This document shows, piece by piece, positions 24,430 through 33,376 of a stretch of 64,000 nt of DNA. This DNA is from Chloroflexota bacterium. Lineage in GTDB: Bacteria > Chloroflexota > Anaerolineae > UBA4142 > SHND01. The notes under the pieces are model-generated. The model was not told the origin of the DNA, ran no database searches, and was given only the letters and a program-made list of their open reading frames with translations. The position numbers were made by a program, and so were the translations under genes. How positions within the stretch are numbered: the stretch's first letter is position 1; each line of letters starts with the position of its first letter. The stretch spans positions 1-64,000 of the forward strand of contig SHND01000056.1 of NCBI GenBank assembly GCA_004295045.1, given 5' to 3'.

Positions 24430-25167
24430 TTATGCTGTTTGCGTCGAGGTCAAACGCGTGAGGGCAAGCACAACGCCGACCAAGCCCCACATCACGCCAA
24501 AGACCAGATTCGTATCGAGCAGATTTGTGAAACTGTACAGCGCAGCAAAGAACCCGCTCAGAGCCGTAGCGGTCTGTGTTGGCACCAAAAACAGAGCGAT
24601 CAAAATCGCTTCAATCAGACCGCGCCAAAACGCGCGTCGGCTGTTCACTCCGCCCCCGATAAAAACCAAGACAAGCAGCGCAATCATCAAAATCCAAAAA
24701 CCCGCTAACGGATTTTGTGTCAAGATATTGCCCGCATTCTCCAAAGGCGCGACATTGGTAAAGCCGATAATGTAACCTTCAATCCGCAGAATAAAATACA
24801 GCGCAAAGAGCGTCAGAATATCATCGCCAATGGCAGAGCTCTTGAGGGCGCGTACATACAACGCAACCGCACCGGCTAGAACCAACAAGCCAACAATCAC
24901 CGCCAGAATCCAATTTGGCACAAAGATGGGCGAACTGATCAACGGCGCGTTGGGATCAAATTGAATCGCGTTTTCGATGCCTTGAGCAAGTTGATCCAAC
25001 CACGCATTCAAGCTCTGCACCAAACTGAACGGAAAATTTTCGGGCGAGAAAAATCCGCTGTCCTGGAAAAAATTAGAGATTGTCGGCAGCCAGTTTTTTA
25101 GAAAAACGGTTGCCGTAATCGCCGCCCACCAAAAGACCCAATTTCTGGATCCGAATACATCACGCAT
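24430..25167 (-). CDS. Polytopic membrane protein in dcw cluster, unknown function
   Basis: 245 aa with about five hydrophobic helices and one extracytoplasmic or cytoplasmic stretch of 60 residues after the first helix. Notable segments are FPFSLVQSLNAWLDQLAQGIE and GGGVNSRRAFWRGLIEAILIALFL. Its start overlaps the murC stop by 8 bp (ATGCGTGA) and it ends 7 bp before murB, so it is firmly in the operon. No known divisome or cell-wall family is recognised. Confidence 0.7.
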   Translation of the reverse strand: MRDVFGSRNWVFWWAAITATVFLKNWLPTISNFFQDSGFFSPENFPFSLVQSLNAWLDQLAQGIENAIQFDPNAPLISSPIFVPNWILAVIVGLLVLAGAVALYVRALKSSAIGDDILTLFALYFILRIEGYIIGFTNVAPLENAGNILTQNPLAGFWILMIALLVLVFIGGGVNSRRAFWRGLIEAILIALFLVPTQTATALSGFFAALYSFTNLLDTNLVFGVMWGLVGVVLALTRLTSTQTA

Positions 25168-26521
25168 TTTTGTTACCGACTAAATCTTGCGCTACTCGAT
25201 TGACGTTCCCCGCGCCTAACGTAATTAGCACATCACCCGCACGCAGTTCCTTTCGTAATATTTCTTCGGCTTGCTCCAAAGAGCCAACATGTTGCACGGC
25301 TCGCCGATTCATCCGCGCAACAATTTCCTGACTAGTCAATCCTGCTTCATCCCGCTCACGCGCCGCATAAATTTCTGTAATCAACACCACATCCGCATCA
25401 TCAAACGCATCCGCAAATTCATCCATCAGCGCGTGGGTTCTCGAAAATGTGTGCGGTTGAAACAACGCAAAAATTCTCGCGCTTGGAAAACGCAGCCGCG
25501 CCGCGCTGAGCGTCGCTCGAATTTCCGTCGGATGATGCGCGTAATCATCCACCACCACCGCGCCGTGAAACGATCCGAGGACCTGGAAACGTCTCGCCAC
25601 TCCGCCAAACGTTTTCAAAGTGTTCAGCGCCGCATCCAAACTAACATTGGCTTGCTGTGCCGCCGCAATCGCCGCGAGCGCGTTCAAGACATTATGTGTG
25701 CCCGGAATTTGTAACGATCCATTGCTCAGCAAATGATTGTTCCGAAAAACCGAAAAATCGCTCCCGCCCAACGCGTTGGCGGCGATATTTCCCACACGCC
25801 AATCATTTTCTTGCCCGACGCCATATCGAATCACTCTTTGATCCGCCCGCTGCGCCAATTCACTCGCTGCGCCGTCGTCACCCCAAACGATACATACGCC
25901 GTCCATCCGCGTTTGTTTCAGGAACGCCTCAAAGGCATCTCGATACGCTGCCCGCGTTGGAAACAAATCGGGATGGTCGTAATCTACATTCGTAAGCACG
26001 GCAATTTTTGGCTCAAGTCCCAAAAACGCATAGTCGTACTCGTCTGCCTCTATGACGAACCAACGACTTGTGCCGACCCGCGCGTTGGTGTCCCACTCCG
26101 GCACCGTTCCACCGACGATTGCGGTTGGATCCAAGCCCGCCTCTTCCAGAATCCGCGCGATCATCGCCGTCGTCGTGGTTTTGCCGTGTGAGCCCGCCAC
26201 CGCGATGACGTCATAACCGCGCGTCACCTCGCGTAAAAATTCGCGCCGTTTGAAAATTGGAATCTGTTGTAAATGTGCGGCAACAAGTTCGGGATTGTCC
26301 GCGCGGGCTGCCGATGTTGTGACAATCAAATCCGCGCCTGCGATGTTTCCCGCTTCGTGTTCCGAAAAAATCGTGGCGCCGCGTTTCTCCAAATAATCGG
26401 TGACACGATTCGGCGCGGCGGGATCGGAACCGCTCACCACGAACCCACGTCCCAGCATCACTTGCGCCAAGGCGGAGAGTCCCGCCCCGCCAATACCGAT
26501 GAAATGGATACGTTGTGTCAA
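25160..26521 (-). CDS. murC: UDP-N-acetylmuramate--L-alanine ligase
   Basis: 453 aa cytosolic Mur ligase adding L-Ala to UDP-MurNAc. N-terminal Rossmann IHFIGIGGAGLSALAQV, ATP loop AVAGSHGKTTTTAMIARI, central IEADEYDYAFLGL and the C-terminal VVDDYAHHPTEIRATL. It overlaps murG by 4 bp (ATGA) and the downstream membrane protein gene by 8 bp. Confidence 0.97.
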   Translation of the reverse strand: MTQRIHFIGIGGAGLSALAQVMLGRGFVVSGSDPAAPNRVTDYLEKRGATIFSEHEAGNIAGADLIVTTSAARADNPELVAAHLQQIPIFKRREFLREVTRGYDVIAVAGSHGKTTTTAMIARILEEAGLDPTAIVGGTVPEWDTNARVGTSRWFVIEADEYDYAFLGLEPKIAVLTNVDYDHPDLFPTRAAYRDAFEAFLKQTRMDGVCIVWGDDGAASELAQRADQRVIRYGVGQENDWRVGNIAANALGGSDFSVFRNNHLLSNGSLQIPGTHNVLNALAAIAAAQQANVSLDAALNTLKTFGGVARRFQVLGSFHGAVVVDDYAHHPTEIRATLSAARLRFPSARIFALFQPHTFSRTHALMDEFADAFDDADVVLITEIYAARERDEAGLTSQEIVARMNRRAVQHVGSLEQAEEILRKELRAGDVLITLGAGNVNRVAQDLVGNKNA

Positions 26522-27618
26522 TGTGCGTACTCGAACAATAATGCGCTGACTCGTTCCGTCGCGTCCGGTCGCGCCAAATTTTTCGCCGCCGCGCGCATCG
26601 TTTTTAACCGAGCCGGGTCGTCCAATAATTTAAGCAGCGTGCTTACAAAAGCATCCGCCAAATTTCCCTCACTCAGCTTGATCGCGGCGCCGCGCGTCGT
26701 CATAAAATCCGCGTTCTTGGTTTGATGCCCTTGGGCGAAAAGCCCCGGCACCAAAATGCTTGGCACGCCCACCGCCGGAAATTCGCCCAACGTCGCCGCG
26801 CCCGCGCGTGCGACAACCACATCGGCGGCAGCCAACGCCAGCGGCATCGCCTCATTCAAATAGTCGTACACGTGATACCGCGCGGCAAATTCCGTTTCCA
26901 GCGCCGCGCGCTCTGCCTCCAATTGCGGCTGGTCATTCGTTCCACAAATGTGAATCAGCTGTGTCATGCGCAAAAGTTCGCGTAAATTCATTCGCACCGC
27001 CTCGTTCAACGCGTGCGCCCCTTGACTCCCGCCAAAGAGCGTGACCGTCGGGAATTTTTCGGCGAGGTGAAAATGGGCGTAACCTTGTTCGCGCGTGGCT
27101 TGAAAAAATTCTGCGCGCACAGGATAACCTGTCACCGTCGCGCGTCCGCGCGCAAAAAATTTCAGCGCCTCATCGAACGACACCGCAATCTGTTTGCTCA
27201 AATGCCACGTCGTTTGAATTGCCCAGCCCGGTTCCAGATCGGGCAGCTCGATCACGATTGGAATTTTCTTGCGCCACGCCGCCCACAAGACCGGCGCGCT
27301 CACATATCCGCCGGTCGCCAAGACGATATTCGGTTTGAAATGTTCGATGGCAGCTCCCGCTGTGCGCGCGGCTTGTGCCATGTGTGATACATTGCGCGCT
27401 TGTGTCAACGCGCCTTTGCTTCGGATACCGCCGACTTGAATTCCCGCGAACGGAATGTTCCATTCGGACGCGATTTTTTCTTCCACGCTTGCCGCGCGCC
27501 CAATGTACAAAACATCATTAGTCAGCTGGAGGTTTTGCGCGGCGGCGAGATGCTGAAGCACGGCGACGAGTGGATACACGTGTCCGCCCGTCCCCCCCCC
27601 CGTAACTAATAGTCGCAT
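26518..27618 (-). CDS. murG: UDP-GlcNAc:lipid I N-acetylglucosaminyltransferase
   Basis: 366 aa peripheral GT28 enzyme that turns lipid I into lipid II. N-terminal glycine loop TGGGTGGHVYPLVAV, second loop LFGGSQGAHALN, and the nucleotide-binding GEFPAVGVPSILVPG with HQTKNA. Codons 7-9 for the first glycines are a run of ten G (27592-27601 on the plus strand as C). The gene starts inside the 3' end of ftsW, overlapping it by 101 bp in another frame. The intact loop shows that the G count is right for this frame. Confidence 0.96.
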   Translation of the reverse strand: MRLLVTGGGTGGHVYPLVAVLQHLAAAQNLQLTNDVLYIGRAASVEEKIASEWNIPFAGIQVGGIRSKGALTQARNVSHMAQAARTAGAAIEHFKPNIVLATGGYVSAPVLWAAWRKKIPIVIELPDLEPGWAIQTTWHLSKQIAVSFDEALKFFARGRATVTGYPVRAEFFQATREQGYAHFHLAEKFPTVTLFGGSQGAHALNEAVRMNLRELLRMTQLIHICGTNDQPQLEAERAALETEFAARYHVYDYLNEAMPLALAAADVVVARAGAATLGEFPAVGVPSILVPGLFAQGHQTKNADFMTTRGAAIKLSEGNLADAFVSTLLKLLDDPARLKTMRAAAKNLARPDATERVSALLFEYAH

Positions 27619-28879
27619 TCTTTTTTGTCGTTTCGTTCCGTGAAATCAGTCGGCTGCGCCAACTCGTTGGCTGATTTTCGTTCGTCGACGCGCCGCCCAC
27701 CGTTGGCACGCTTTTTACCACCGGCGGTTTGGGCAAGCTGCGCGAAATACTCAACAAGATTCCAATGCTCGCCAAACACATTACGAGTGATGAGCCGCCG
27801 TACGAAATAAAAGGCAGCGGCTGTCCCGTGAACGGAATTAATTGCGTCACCACGCCGATATTGACAAATGCTTGAAGCACCACCCAAAAAGTGATGCCTG
27901 CCGCGAGCACACGCCCAAAGTCATCCGGCGCATTGCGCGCAATGCGAAAGCCGCGATATGTCAACACAACCAACAGCCCCACCAAAATAATCGCGCCGAT
28001 CAATCCCGTCTCCTCACCCCAAATCGCAAAAATCCCGTCCGAGTGAGCCAGCGGAACGTACCCGTACTGCCCGCCTCCTGTTCCAAGCCCTTTGCCGAAA
28101 ATTCCGCCGGACGCGAGCGCAATCAACGTTTGCGCCATTTGCCATGAACCATCTGTCAATTCTTTGGTCGGCTCGACATACAATGTACCAATCCGCGCCA
28201 TCGCGCGTGCGGATTGTGTTACCACCAACACAGCGACCGCGCCGCCAAACAACCCCGCGCCCATAAACTGCTTGATGTCCGCGCCGGCAATGAAAAACAT
28301 TGCAAAGGCAACCCCCGCAATCAGCAGCGCGGTGCTATAGTTCGGCTGCAAAATAATGAGTCCCGCAATCAAACCAATCAGAATCGAAAAGGGAATCAAG
28401 CCATAGACGAGACGTTTTAGTTTTTTACCTTTTGACGCTGCCCACGCGGCAACGTAAATGATCGTGATCAGTTTTGCAATTTCACCGGGCTGCACCGACG
28501 GACCGAGCAGCCACCGCCGCGCGCCATTTTCTTCGTGTCCAAAAATCAAGAGCGTCACGAGCAGCGCCACCGTCACCAACATCATCGGGACAGCATACTT
28601 CATCAGCAAGTGATAATCGAGCCGCGCCAAAATAAACATCACGGCGAGTCCAATTGCCATCATGCTCAAATGGCGCTCGACCAAGCTAAAGGGATCGTCA
28701 CTGCCGACTTGGAGATTCGGTCCGACAGAAACGCTGTAAATCATCATCAACCCGATCAGCAAGAGCAAGCCGACCACCGTCGCCAGCACATAATCGGCGG
28801 GACGGGTACTGGCGCGCGTCGCCAAACGCGCGCGCAGCGTATCGAACCAAGATGTTTGAGAAGTGATTTGGATTGCCAT
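27518..28879 (-). CDS. ftsW: Lipid II polymerase / division protein FtsW
   Basis: 453 aa SEDS-family membrane protein with about ten helices, partner of the FtsI transpeptidase in septal peptidoglycan synthesis. Motifs include LLGPSVQPGEIAKL, GIFGKGLGTGGGQYGYVPLAHSDGIFAIWGEE-type loop (split here for length) and PFISYGGSSLV. The last ~33 residues (from ATISYGGGDG) are encoded in the overlap with murG and are Arg-rich. A one-base loss in the G10 tract would put ftsW in frame with murG. The start lies 9 bp after murD. Confidence 0.94.
   Translation of the reverse strand: MAIQITSQTSWFDTLRARLATRASTRPADYVLATVVGLLLLIGLMMIYSVSVGPNLQVGSDDPFSLVERHLSMMAIGLAVMFILARLDYHLLMKYAVPMMLVTVALLVTLLIFGHEENGARRWLLGPSVQPGEIAKLITIIYVAAWAASKGKKLKRLVYGLIPFSILIGLIAGLIILQPNYSTALLIAGVAFAMFFIAGADIKQFMGAGLFGGAVAVLVVTQSARAMARIGTLYVEPTKELTDGSWQMAQTLIALASGGIFGKGLGTGGGQYGYVPLAHSDGIFAIWGEETGLIGAIILVGLLVVLTYRGFRIARNAPDDFGRVLAAGITFWVVLQAFVNIGVVTQLIPFTGQPLPFISYGGSSLVMCLASIGILLSISRSLPKPPVVKSVPTVGGASTNENQPTSWRSRLISRNETTKKNATISYGGGDGRTRVSTRRRASASRRRAKPPAD
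27592..27601 (-). repeat. Homopolymer run G10 in the ftsW/murG overlap
   Basis: Ten consecutive C on the plus strand (G on the coding strand). It encodes Gly-Gly-Gly of the MurG glycine loop and also Gly-Gly-Gly of the FtsW tail in the shifted frame. Runs of this length are prone to replication or transcription slippage and to sequencing errors. Confidence 0.9.
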
Positions 28880-28888
28880 AGTCAGAAA

Positions 28889-30280
28889 TTAGAGACGGCT
28901 CACTAATTCTCGAAACTTGTCACCGCGTTCAAATTCGTTCGCAAACATTCCGAAACTGGCGGCGCCAGGCGAAAGCAGCACAAGATCTCCTGCGCGCGCA
29001 TTCTCTCTTCCCACGTCAATCGCCTCTTGCAAAGTTTCAGCGTGTTGAATAATTAGCGATGCCGCGTTCTCCGCTGTGAGCGCATTTTCAATTTTTTGGG
29101 TTGCGCTGCCATCCAACAAAATCACGCGCGCTCGAGTTTCCACAATCGTTCGCGCCATATCTGCATAGCGCAAACCTTTATCCGAGCCCCCTGCAATCAA
29201 AAAAATAGTTCCACCGCGCGGCGCCAATGTTTTCAATGCCACAATCGTCGCGTTCGGCGCGGTCGCCGTGGTGTCGTTGATGTATTGGACGCCATCCAAT
29301 TCGCGTATCAATTCGAGCCGATGAGGGACGCCTTGAAACTCGCGCAGTGTTTCCGCAATCGTTTGATCCGCCGCGCCCCACGCTTTACAAATCGCGATGG
29401 CTGCGAGCGCGTTCTCAATATTGTGTTCCCCTTGAATCAAGTCGGCGACGGGCAAAATTTTGTGCGATCCGTTTTTGTCGTTCCAAACGAGCCAATCGCG
29501 TTCCAAACGCGCCCCTTGTTTAATTGCGCGCGTGCGGCTGAACCAAATCACCTGTCCAATTGCCTTCGGGCGCAAACGCGTGCAAACTCCATTGTCAAAG
29601 TTCAGTATCACAATATCGCGCGGCGCTTGATGCAAAAAGATTTGCGCTTTCGCCCACGTGTATTCGTCGAGATCGCGATAGCGATTCAAATGATCGGGAT
29701 AGACGTTCGTGAGCGCCGCGATATGTGGGCTGCGCTTTAATTCCTCAAACTCTTCGAGTTGGAACGACGACAATTCCAAAACAACCGGCGTGTCGGCATC
29801 AATTTGATCCAAAAGCTCGAGCGCCGAGATTCGCAAATTTCCTGCAACAACTGTTTTCGGATTCGCCCGTTTCAAGATCGCGCCCGTCATCAGCGTCGTC
29901 GTCGTTTTACCTTTTGTCCCCGTGATGCCGATGACTTGGGACATTCCGCGCGGCAAGAGTTCGGTGAACAATCCCATTTCCATCCGAATCGGGATATTTT
30001 TTTCGCGCGCAATTTTCAAAAAAGGCGATTCGCGCGGCACGCCCGGATTGCGAATGATCAAATCAGCGTTTTCAAAATCAGTGCCGCGGTGTTCACCCAG
30101 CACGAACTTGACGTTTGCGTCGCGCAGCTGCTCAAGCGTCGTCGCTAATTCACTTTCCGTTTGAAGGTCCGTCACCGTAACGCGCGCGCCCTGTTTCAAC
30201 AACCAACGCGTCACACCCAAGCCGCCGCCGTGCAGCCCCAGTCCCATGACGAGGACGCGTTTATTTTGCAGTTCAATCAT
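28889..30280 (-). CDS. murD: UDP-N-acetylmuramoyl-L-alanine--D-glutamate ligase
   Basis: 463 aa Mur ligase. N-terminal VLVMGLGLHGGGLGVTRWL, ATP loop ITGTKGKTTTTLMTGAIL, VLELSSFQLEEF, YINDTTATAPNAT and the C-terminal LLSPGAASFGMFANEFERG, all typical of MurD. Its start ATGATTGA overlaps the stop of the preceding nucleotidyltransferase gene by 8 bp, so the inserted module is translationally coupled to murD. Confidence 0.96.
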   Translation of the reverse strand: MIELQNKRVLVMGLGLHGGGLGVTRWLLKQGARVTVTDLQTESELATTLEQLRDANVKFVLGEHRGTDFENADLIIRNPGVPRESPFLKIAREKNIPIRMEMGLFTELLPRGMSQVIGITGTKGKTTTTLMTGAILKRANPKTVVAGNLRISALELLDQIDADTPVVLELSSFQLEEFEELKRSPHIAALTNVYPDHLNRYRDLDEYTWAKAQIFLHQAPRDIVILNFDNGVCTRLRPKAIGQVIWFSRTRAIKQGARLERDWLVWNDKNGSHKILPVADLIQGEHNIENALAAIAICKAWGAADQTIAETLREFQGVPHRLELIRELDGVQYINDTTATAPNATIVALKTLAPRGGTIFLIAGGSDKGLRYADMARTIVETRARVILLDGSATQKIENALTAENAASLIIQHAETLQEAIDVGRENARAGDLVLLSPGAASFGMFANEFERGDKFRELVSRL

Positions 30281-30731
30281 CCGCAGGCTTTAGATTTTCC
30301 AAATCGTTCAAATCTTTGTAACGTCCACTCGCTTTTTTGTTTCGACGCAAATCCTTCAAACTAATAATGTTGACAGGAATTCCATCCATGTCATCCACAA
30401 TTTTTTCGCGGTAGCTTTCTTGAAATTCGACGCCTGATATTCGTGTTGTAACCTCAATACGAATTGGAGCAATGCCCATGCGAACAATGTTCTCGTCTTT
30501 CAAAAACAAATCTGTCGTAAGTTCCGGTGACCCAAAACCAAACTCCTCCAATGTAGCTACAACGCGCTTGGCATTCTCAGAATGTACCGCAATCCAAATA
30601 TCAAGGTCTTGAGTTGCGCGCGGATAACCGTGATAAATCACAGCGTACCCACCCACCACGAGATACTCAACTCCATGGACGTTTAACAATTTCAAGAAAT
30701 CTTGAAAGTCGCTCGGTAGCTCGATGTCCAT
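30273..30731 (-). CDS. Minimal nucleotidyltransferase (DUF6036/MNT-like), putative toxin-antitoxin partner
   Basis: 152 aa. The nucleotidyltransferase core is visible as YLVVGGYAVIYHGYPRATQDLDIWI (shown here in two overlapping parts: VVGGYAVIYHG and RATQDLDIWI), with the GG motif and the DLD metal-binding pair. Further on are APIRIEVTTRISGVEFQES and ISLKDLRRNKKASGR. Proteins of this shape modify RNA or partner proteins and occur in AbiE/MNT-HEPN-like modules. It overlaps the small ORF upstream by 65 bp and murD by 8 bp. Its base composition is less GCG-rich than its neighbours, which fits a later insertion into the cluster. Confidence 0.8.
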   Translation of the reverse strand: MDIELPSDFQDFLKLLNVHGVEYLVVGGYAVIYHGYPRATQDLDIWIAVHSENAKRVVATLEEFGFGSPELTTDLFLKDENIVRMGIAPIRIEVTTRISGVEFQESYREKIVDDMDGIPVNIISLKDLRRNKKASGRYKDLNDLENLKPADD

Positions 30732-30891
30732 AGTTCATCCGCCGCAATATCTCTGCATGTCGCAACCGCTCTTCGGGAGTGCGCGACAGCCAATACGCTT
30801 TCTCGTCCGATTCATCCGTGTACTTGTTAACAATAATGACTCGACGATCTACCCGCATTGCTATTCGTTCGGCATCAATACTTGGCTTCAT
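30667..30891 (-). CDS. Small hypothetical protein paired with the nucleotidyltransferase
   Basis: 74 aa from ATG 30891, 14 bp after the mraY stop. Charged N-terminus (MKPSIDAERIAMRVDRRV) and a conserved-looking helix segment YWLSRTPEERLRHAEILRR followed by MNYGHRATERLSRFLEIVK. I recall this YWLS-TPEER pattern as a common small partner encoded before DUF6036-like nucleotidyltransferases, but no function is established. The 65-bp overlap with the next gene supports a bicistronic unit. Confidence 0.65.
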   Translation of the reverse strand: MKPSIDAERIAMRVDRRVIIVNKYTDESDEKAYWLSRTPEERLRHAEILRRMNYGHRATERLSRFLEIVKRPWS

Positions 30892-30905
30892 TTTCGTCTC
30901 ACTAT

Positions 30906-31892
30906 CTAGAGCAGCGCCAGTGCCACACCCAACATTGCCGCCAGTAGTCCCACCAGCCAAAAGCGTTGGACGACTTGGGTTTCACTCCAACCTAATAGAA
31001 TAAAGTGGTAATGGATTGGTGTCATCTTAAAAATACGTTTGCCTTTGGTGAGTTTAAAGTAACCGACCTGCAAAATCACCGAAACGGCTTCCGCGACAAA
31101 GATAATTCCAATCAATGGGAGCAAAAGCCACTGCCCCGTCATCAACGCGACTACCGCCAGCGTCGAACCGAGCGCGAGCGAACCGACGTCGCCCATGAAC
31201 AATTCCGCCGGATGCGCGTTGTACCAAAGAAACGCCAGCAGCGCGCCGACCATGATGAAACAAAAAGTCACGAGATAAATCTGCTGCTGCAAATAGGCGA
31301 TGACGCCGTACGCGACAAAACAAATTGCCGTCACCCAGCCCGCGAGCGAATCAAGTCCATCCGCAAAATTCACCGCGTTGGAAAAACCGACGATGATAAT
31401 GGCTGCAATCGGGATATACAGCACGCCCAAATCAATCTTTTGCGGAATCGTTGGAATCGCGATGCTGTGAATGTTGAGCGGAAAATATAAAATCCCCGCA
31501 ATCACGAACGCCAGCGCGAACTGCACCAAAATTTTATAGCGTCCCAACATTCCGCCCGCGCCGCTCACCTTTCCCCGCAGTCCGCTCCAATCATCGTACG
31601 CGCCCAGCGCCGCGAAACTGATCAGCGTCAGCAACGGCACCAAGATCGAGCCGCCGACAATCGTTCCGCCAATCAAATTGTAAATGTTCAGTACAACCGT
31701 TACGACGACGACAGGAACTACGATCATAATTCCGCCCATCGTCGGCGTACCCATTTTCACTTGATTCGAACCCGGTTCCTCGATCCGAATCTGTTTGCCG
31801 ATGCGATTTGCGCGCAGCCAACGAATCAGCGGCGAACCCCAAATTACCGCGAGCAAAAACGAAAGCGTGCCGAGCGCGAGTGGGATGGACAT
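30906..31892 (-). CDS. mraY: Phospho-N-acetylmuramoyl-pentapeptide transferase
   Basis: 328 aa polytopic enzyme (ten helices) that forms lipid I on undecaprenyl phosphate. Catalytic aspartates in LGAYDDWSGL, NAVNFADGLDSLAGW and ELFMGDVGSLALG; the nucleotide loop TPIHYHFILLGWSETQVV is at the C-terminus. I start at ATG 31892, one base after the murF stop; an upstream start at 31925 would lie within murF. Confidence 0.96.
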   Translation of the reverse strand: MSIPLALGTLSFLLAVIWGSPLIRWLRANRIGKQIRIEEPGSNQVKMGTPTMGGIMIVVPVVVVTVVLNIYNLIGGTIVGGSILVPLLTLISFAALGAYDDWSGLRGKVSGAGGMLGRYKILVQFALAFVIAGILYFPLNIHSIAIPTIPQKIDLGVLYIPIAAIIIVGFSNAVNFADGLDSLAGWVTAICFVAYGVIAYLQQQIYLVTFCFIMVGALLAFLWYNAHPAELFMGDVGSLALGSTLAVVALMTGQWLLLPLIGIIFVAEAVSVILQVGYFKLTKGKRIFKMTPIHYHFILLGWSETQVVQRFWLVGLLAAMLGVALALL

Positions 31893-31893
31893 G

Positions 31894-33375
31894 TTAGTGC
31901 AGCGTCTGGACAGACGCCCCTCCATGCGCTTCCGTATCCTCCGCTAACGCTTGCACTATCTCTTCCATCTGCGCGCCGCGCGAACCTTTGATCAAAACAA
32001 AGTCGCCAATTTGGGTGAGGTGTGTGATCTGTTCAACCGCGTCGGAATTGCTTTGCGCGTAATGCACCTCCGCGTGTCCTTCTTGCCGCGCCGCATCGCC
32101 GATCAGCTTGCCCAGAGGACCAACAGCGATGATGACGTTCGCCACCCTTGCCGCCCGAATGCCGACAAGTTGATGCCCTTCCTGTTCGTACGCACCCAAC
32201 TCGCGCATATCGCCCAACACCGCAATCTTGCGTCCGCTCATTTCGCTCAAGAGATTCAACGCGGAAAGGGTAGAGGGCGGACTCGCGTTGTACGTATCAT
32301 CCAGGATCGTGACGCCATTTTTCCCCGGCACAGCAATCAATCGCAGCTGCGCCGAGACATCTTGCAGTCCGCGCAAAATTTCTTCCCACGATAAATCTTG
32401 CACAAGCCCTACCGCCGCCGCGGCGAGTGCGGTATGCACGCTATGCTGTCCGAGCAGCGGAACCTGGACATGCAAATGCGAATCGCCATAGTGCAGCGCA
32501 AATTCCATCCCTTCAAGTCCGTTGCTCTCGATCTCATCTGCCCACACATCATTCGTCGCATCGAGTCCGAACGTTAAAACGTTCGCGCGTGTCTTGGCGC
32601 GCATCGCGCGCACATTTGCATCATCGCCGTTCAAGATCGCCCAACCATCTGCGGGCAACGCCTCCACCAGCTCTGCTTTGGCGTTCGCGATATTTTCGAG
32701 CGAACCCAAACGTTCGAGATGAATCGGCGCGACCAGCGTAACGACGCCAATCTTGGGCTGCGCGATTTCGCACAGCGTTGCGATTTCATGCGGCGCATAC
32801 ATTCCCATCTCTAAAACGGCGCGTTCGTGCGTTTCGTTCAGCTGAAAAATGGTCAGCGGCAGACCCGTTTCGCTATTGAGATTGCCTTGACTTTTTAAGG
32901 TGCGATAACGCTGTTTCAAGACTGCCCAAATCAATTCTTTGGTCGAAGTTTTCCCAATACTGCCCGTGACGCCAATCACCTGAACCTGCGGAAATTTGCG
33001 GCGCCAATACGCGGCAAAGGTTTGCAAAGCGTTCAAACTATTTTCGGTGATCAAACAAGGAACGGAACCTGCGGGCAAGTTGGGGCTCGATTGTAACCCG
33101 GCGACATCTATTAAAGTTAGACTGCGGTCGAACCCCAACTCGCGCGCACGCGCATTTCCCACGATGGCGATTGCGCCGCGCGCCAACGCTTCGCCAATGA
33201 ATTGATGTCCATCGAGCGCTTCACCCTGTAGCGCAAAAAACACCGAACCCGGTATTACTTGCCGCGAATCAATCGCCACTCGCATGACGCGCTGATTGCT
33301 CAGCGCCGCAACCGACTCACTACCCGATGGTTTGATTCCTGTTAATGCTTCAAACAAATCCGCCAGCGACAACAT
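31894..33375 (-). CDS. murF: UDP-MurNAc-tripeptide--D-Ala-D-Ala ligase
   Basis: 493 aa Mur ligase that adds the Ddl product to the stem peptide. N-terminal DSRQVIPGSVFFALQGEALDG-type fold, ATP loop TGSIGKTSTKELIWAVL, NSETGLPLTIF and ILDDTYNASPPST. It is preceded by a 110-aa unknown where murE usually lies, so the tripeptide substrate must come from a MurE encoded elsewhere. Confidence 0.96.
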   Translation of the reverse strand: MLSLADLFEALTGIKPSGSESVAALSNQRVMRVAIDSRQVIPGSVFFALQGEALDGHQFIGEALARGAIAIVGNARARELGFDRSLTLIDVAGLQSSPNLPAGSVPCLITENSLNALQTFAAYWRRKFPQVQVIGVTGSIGKTSTKELIWAVLKQRYRTLKSQGNLNSETGLPLTIFQLNETHERAVLEMGMYAPHEIATLCEIAQPKIGVVTLVAPIHLERLGSLENIANAKAELVEALPADGWAILNGDDANVRAMRAKTRANVLTFGLDATNDVWADEIESNGLEGMEFALHYGDSHLHVQVPLLGQHSVHTALAAAAVGLVQDLSWEEILRGLQDVSAQLRLIAVPGKNGVTILDDTYNASPPSTLSALNLLSEMSGRKIAVLGDMRELGAYEQEGHQLVGIRAARVANVIIAVGPLGKLIGDAARQEGHAEVHYAQSNSDAVEQITHLTQIGDFVLIKGSRGAQMEEIVQALAEDTEAHGGASVQTLH

Positions 33376-33376
33376 T

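Noticed and set aside
27518..27618. Sequencing frameshift as the sole explanation of the ftsW/murG overlap
   Set aside because: Both frames are consistent up to the overlap and the MurG glycine loop is intact with ten G; an error is possible but not required.
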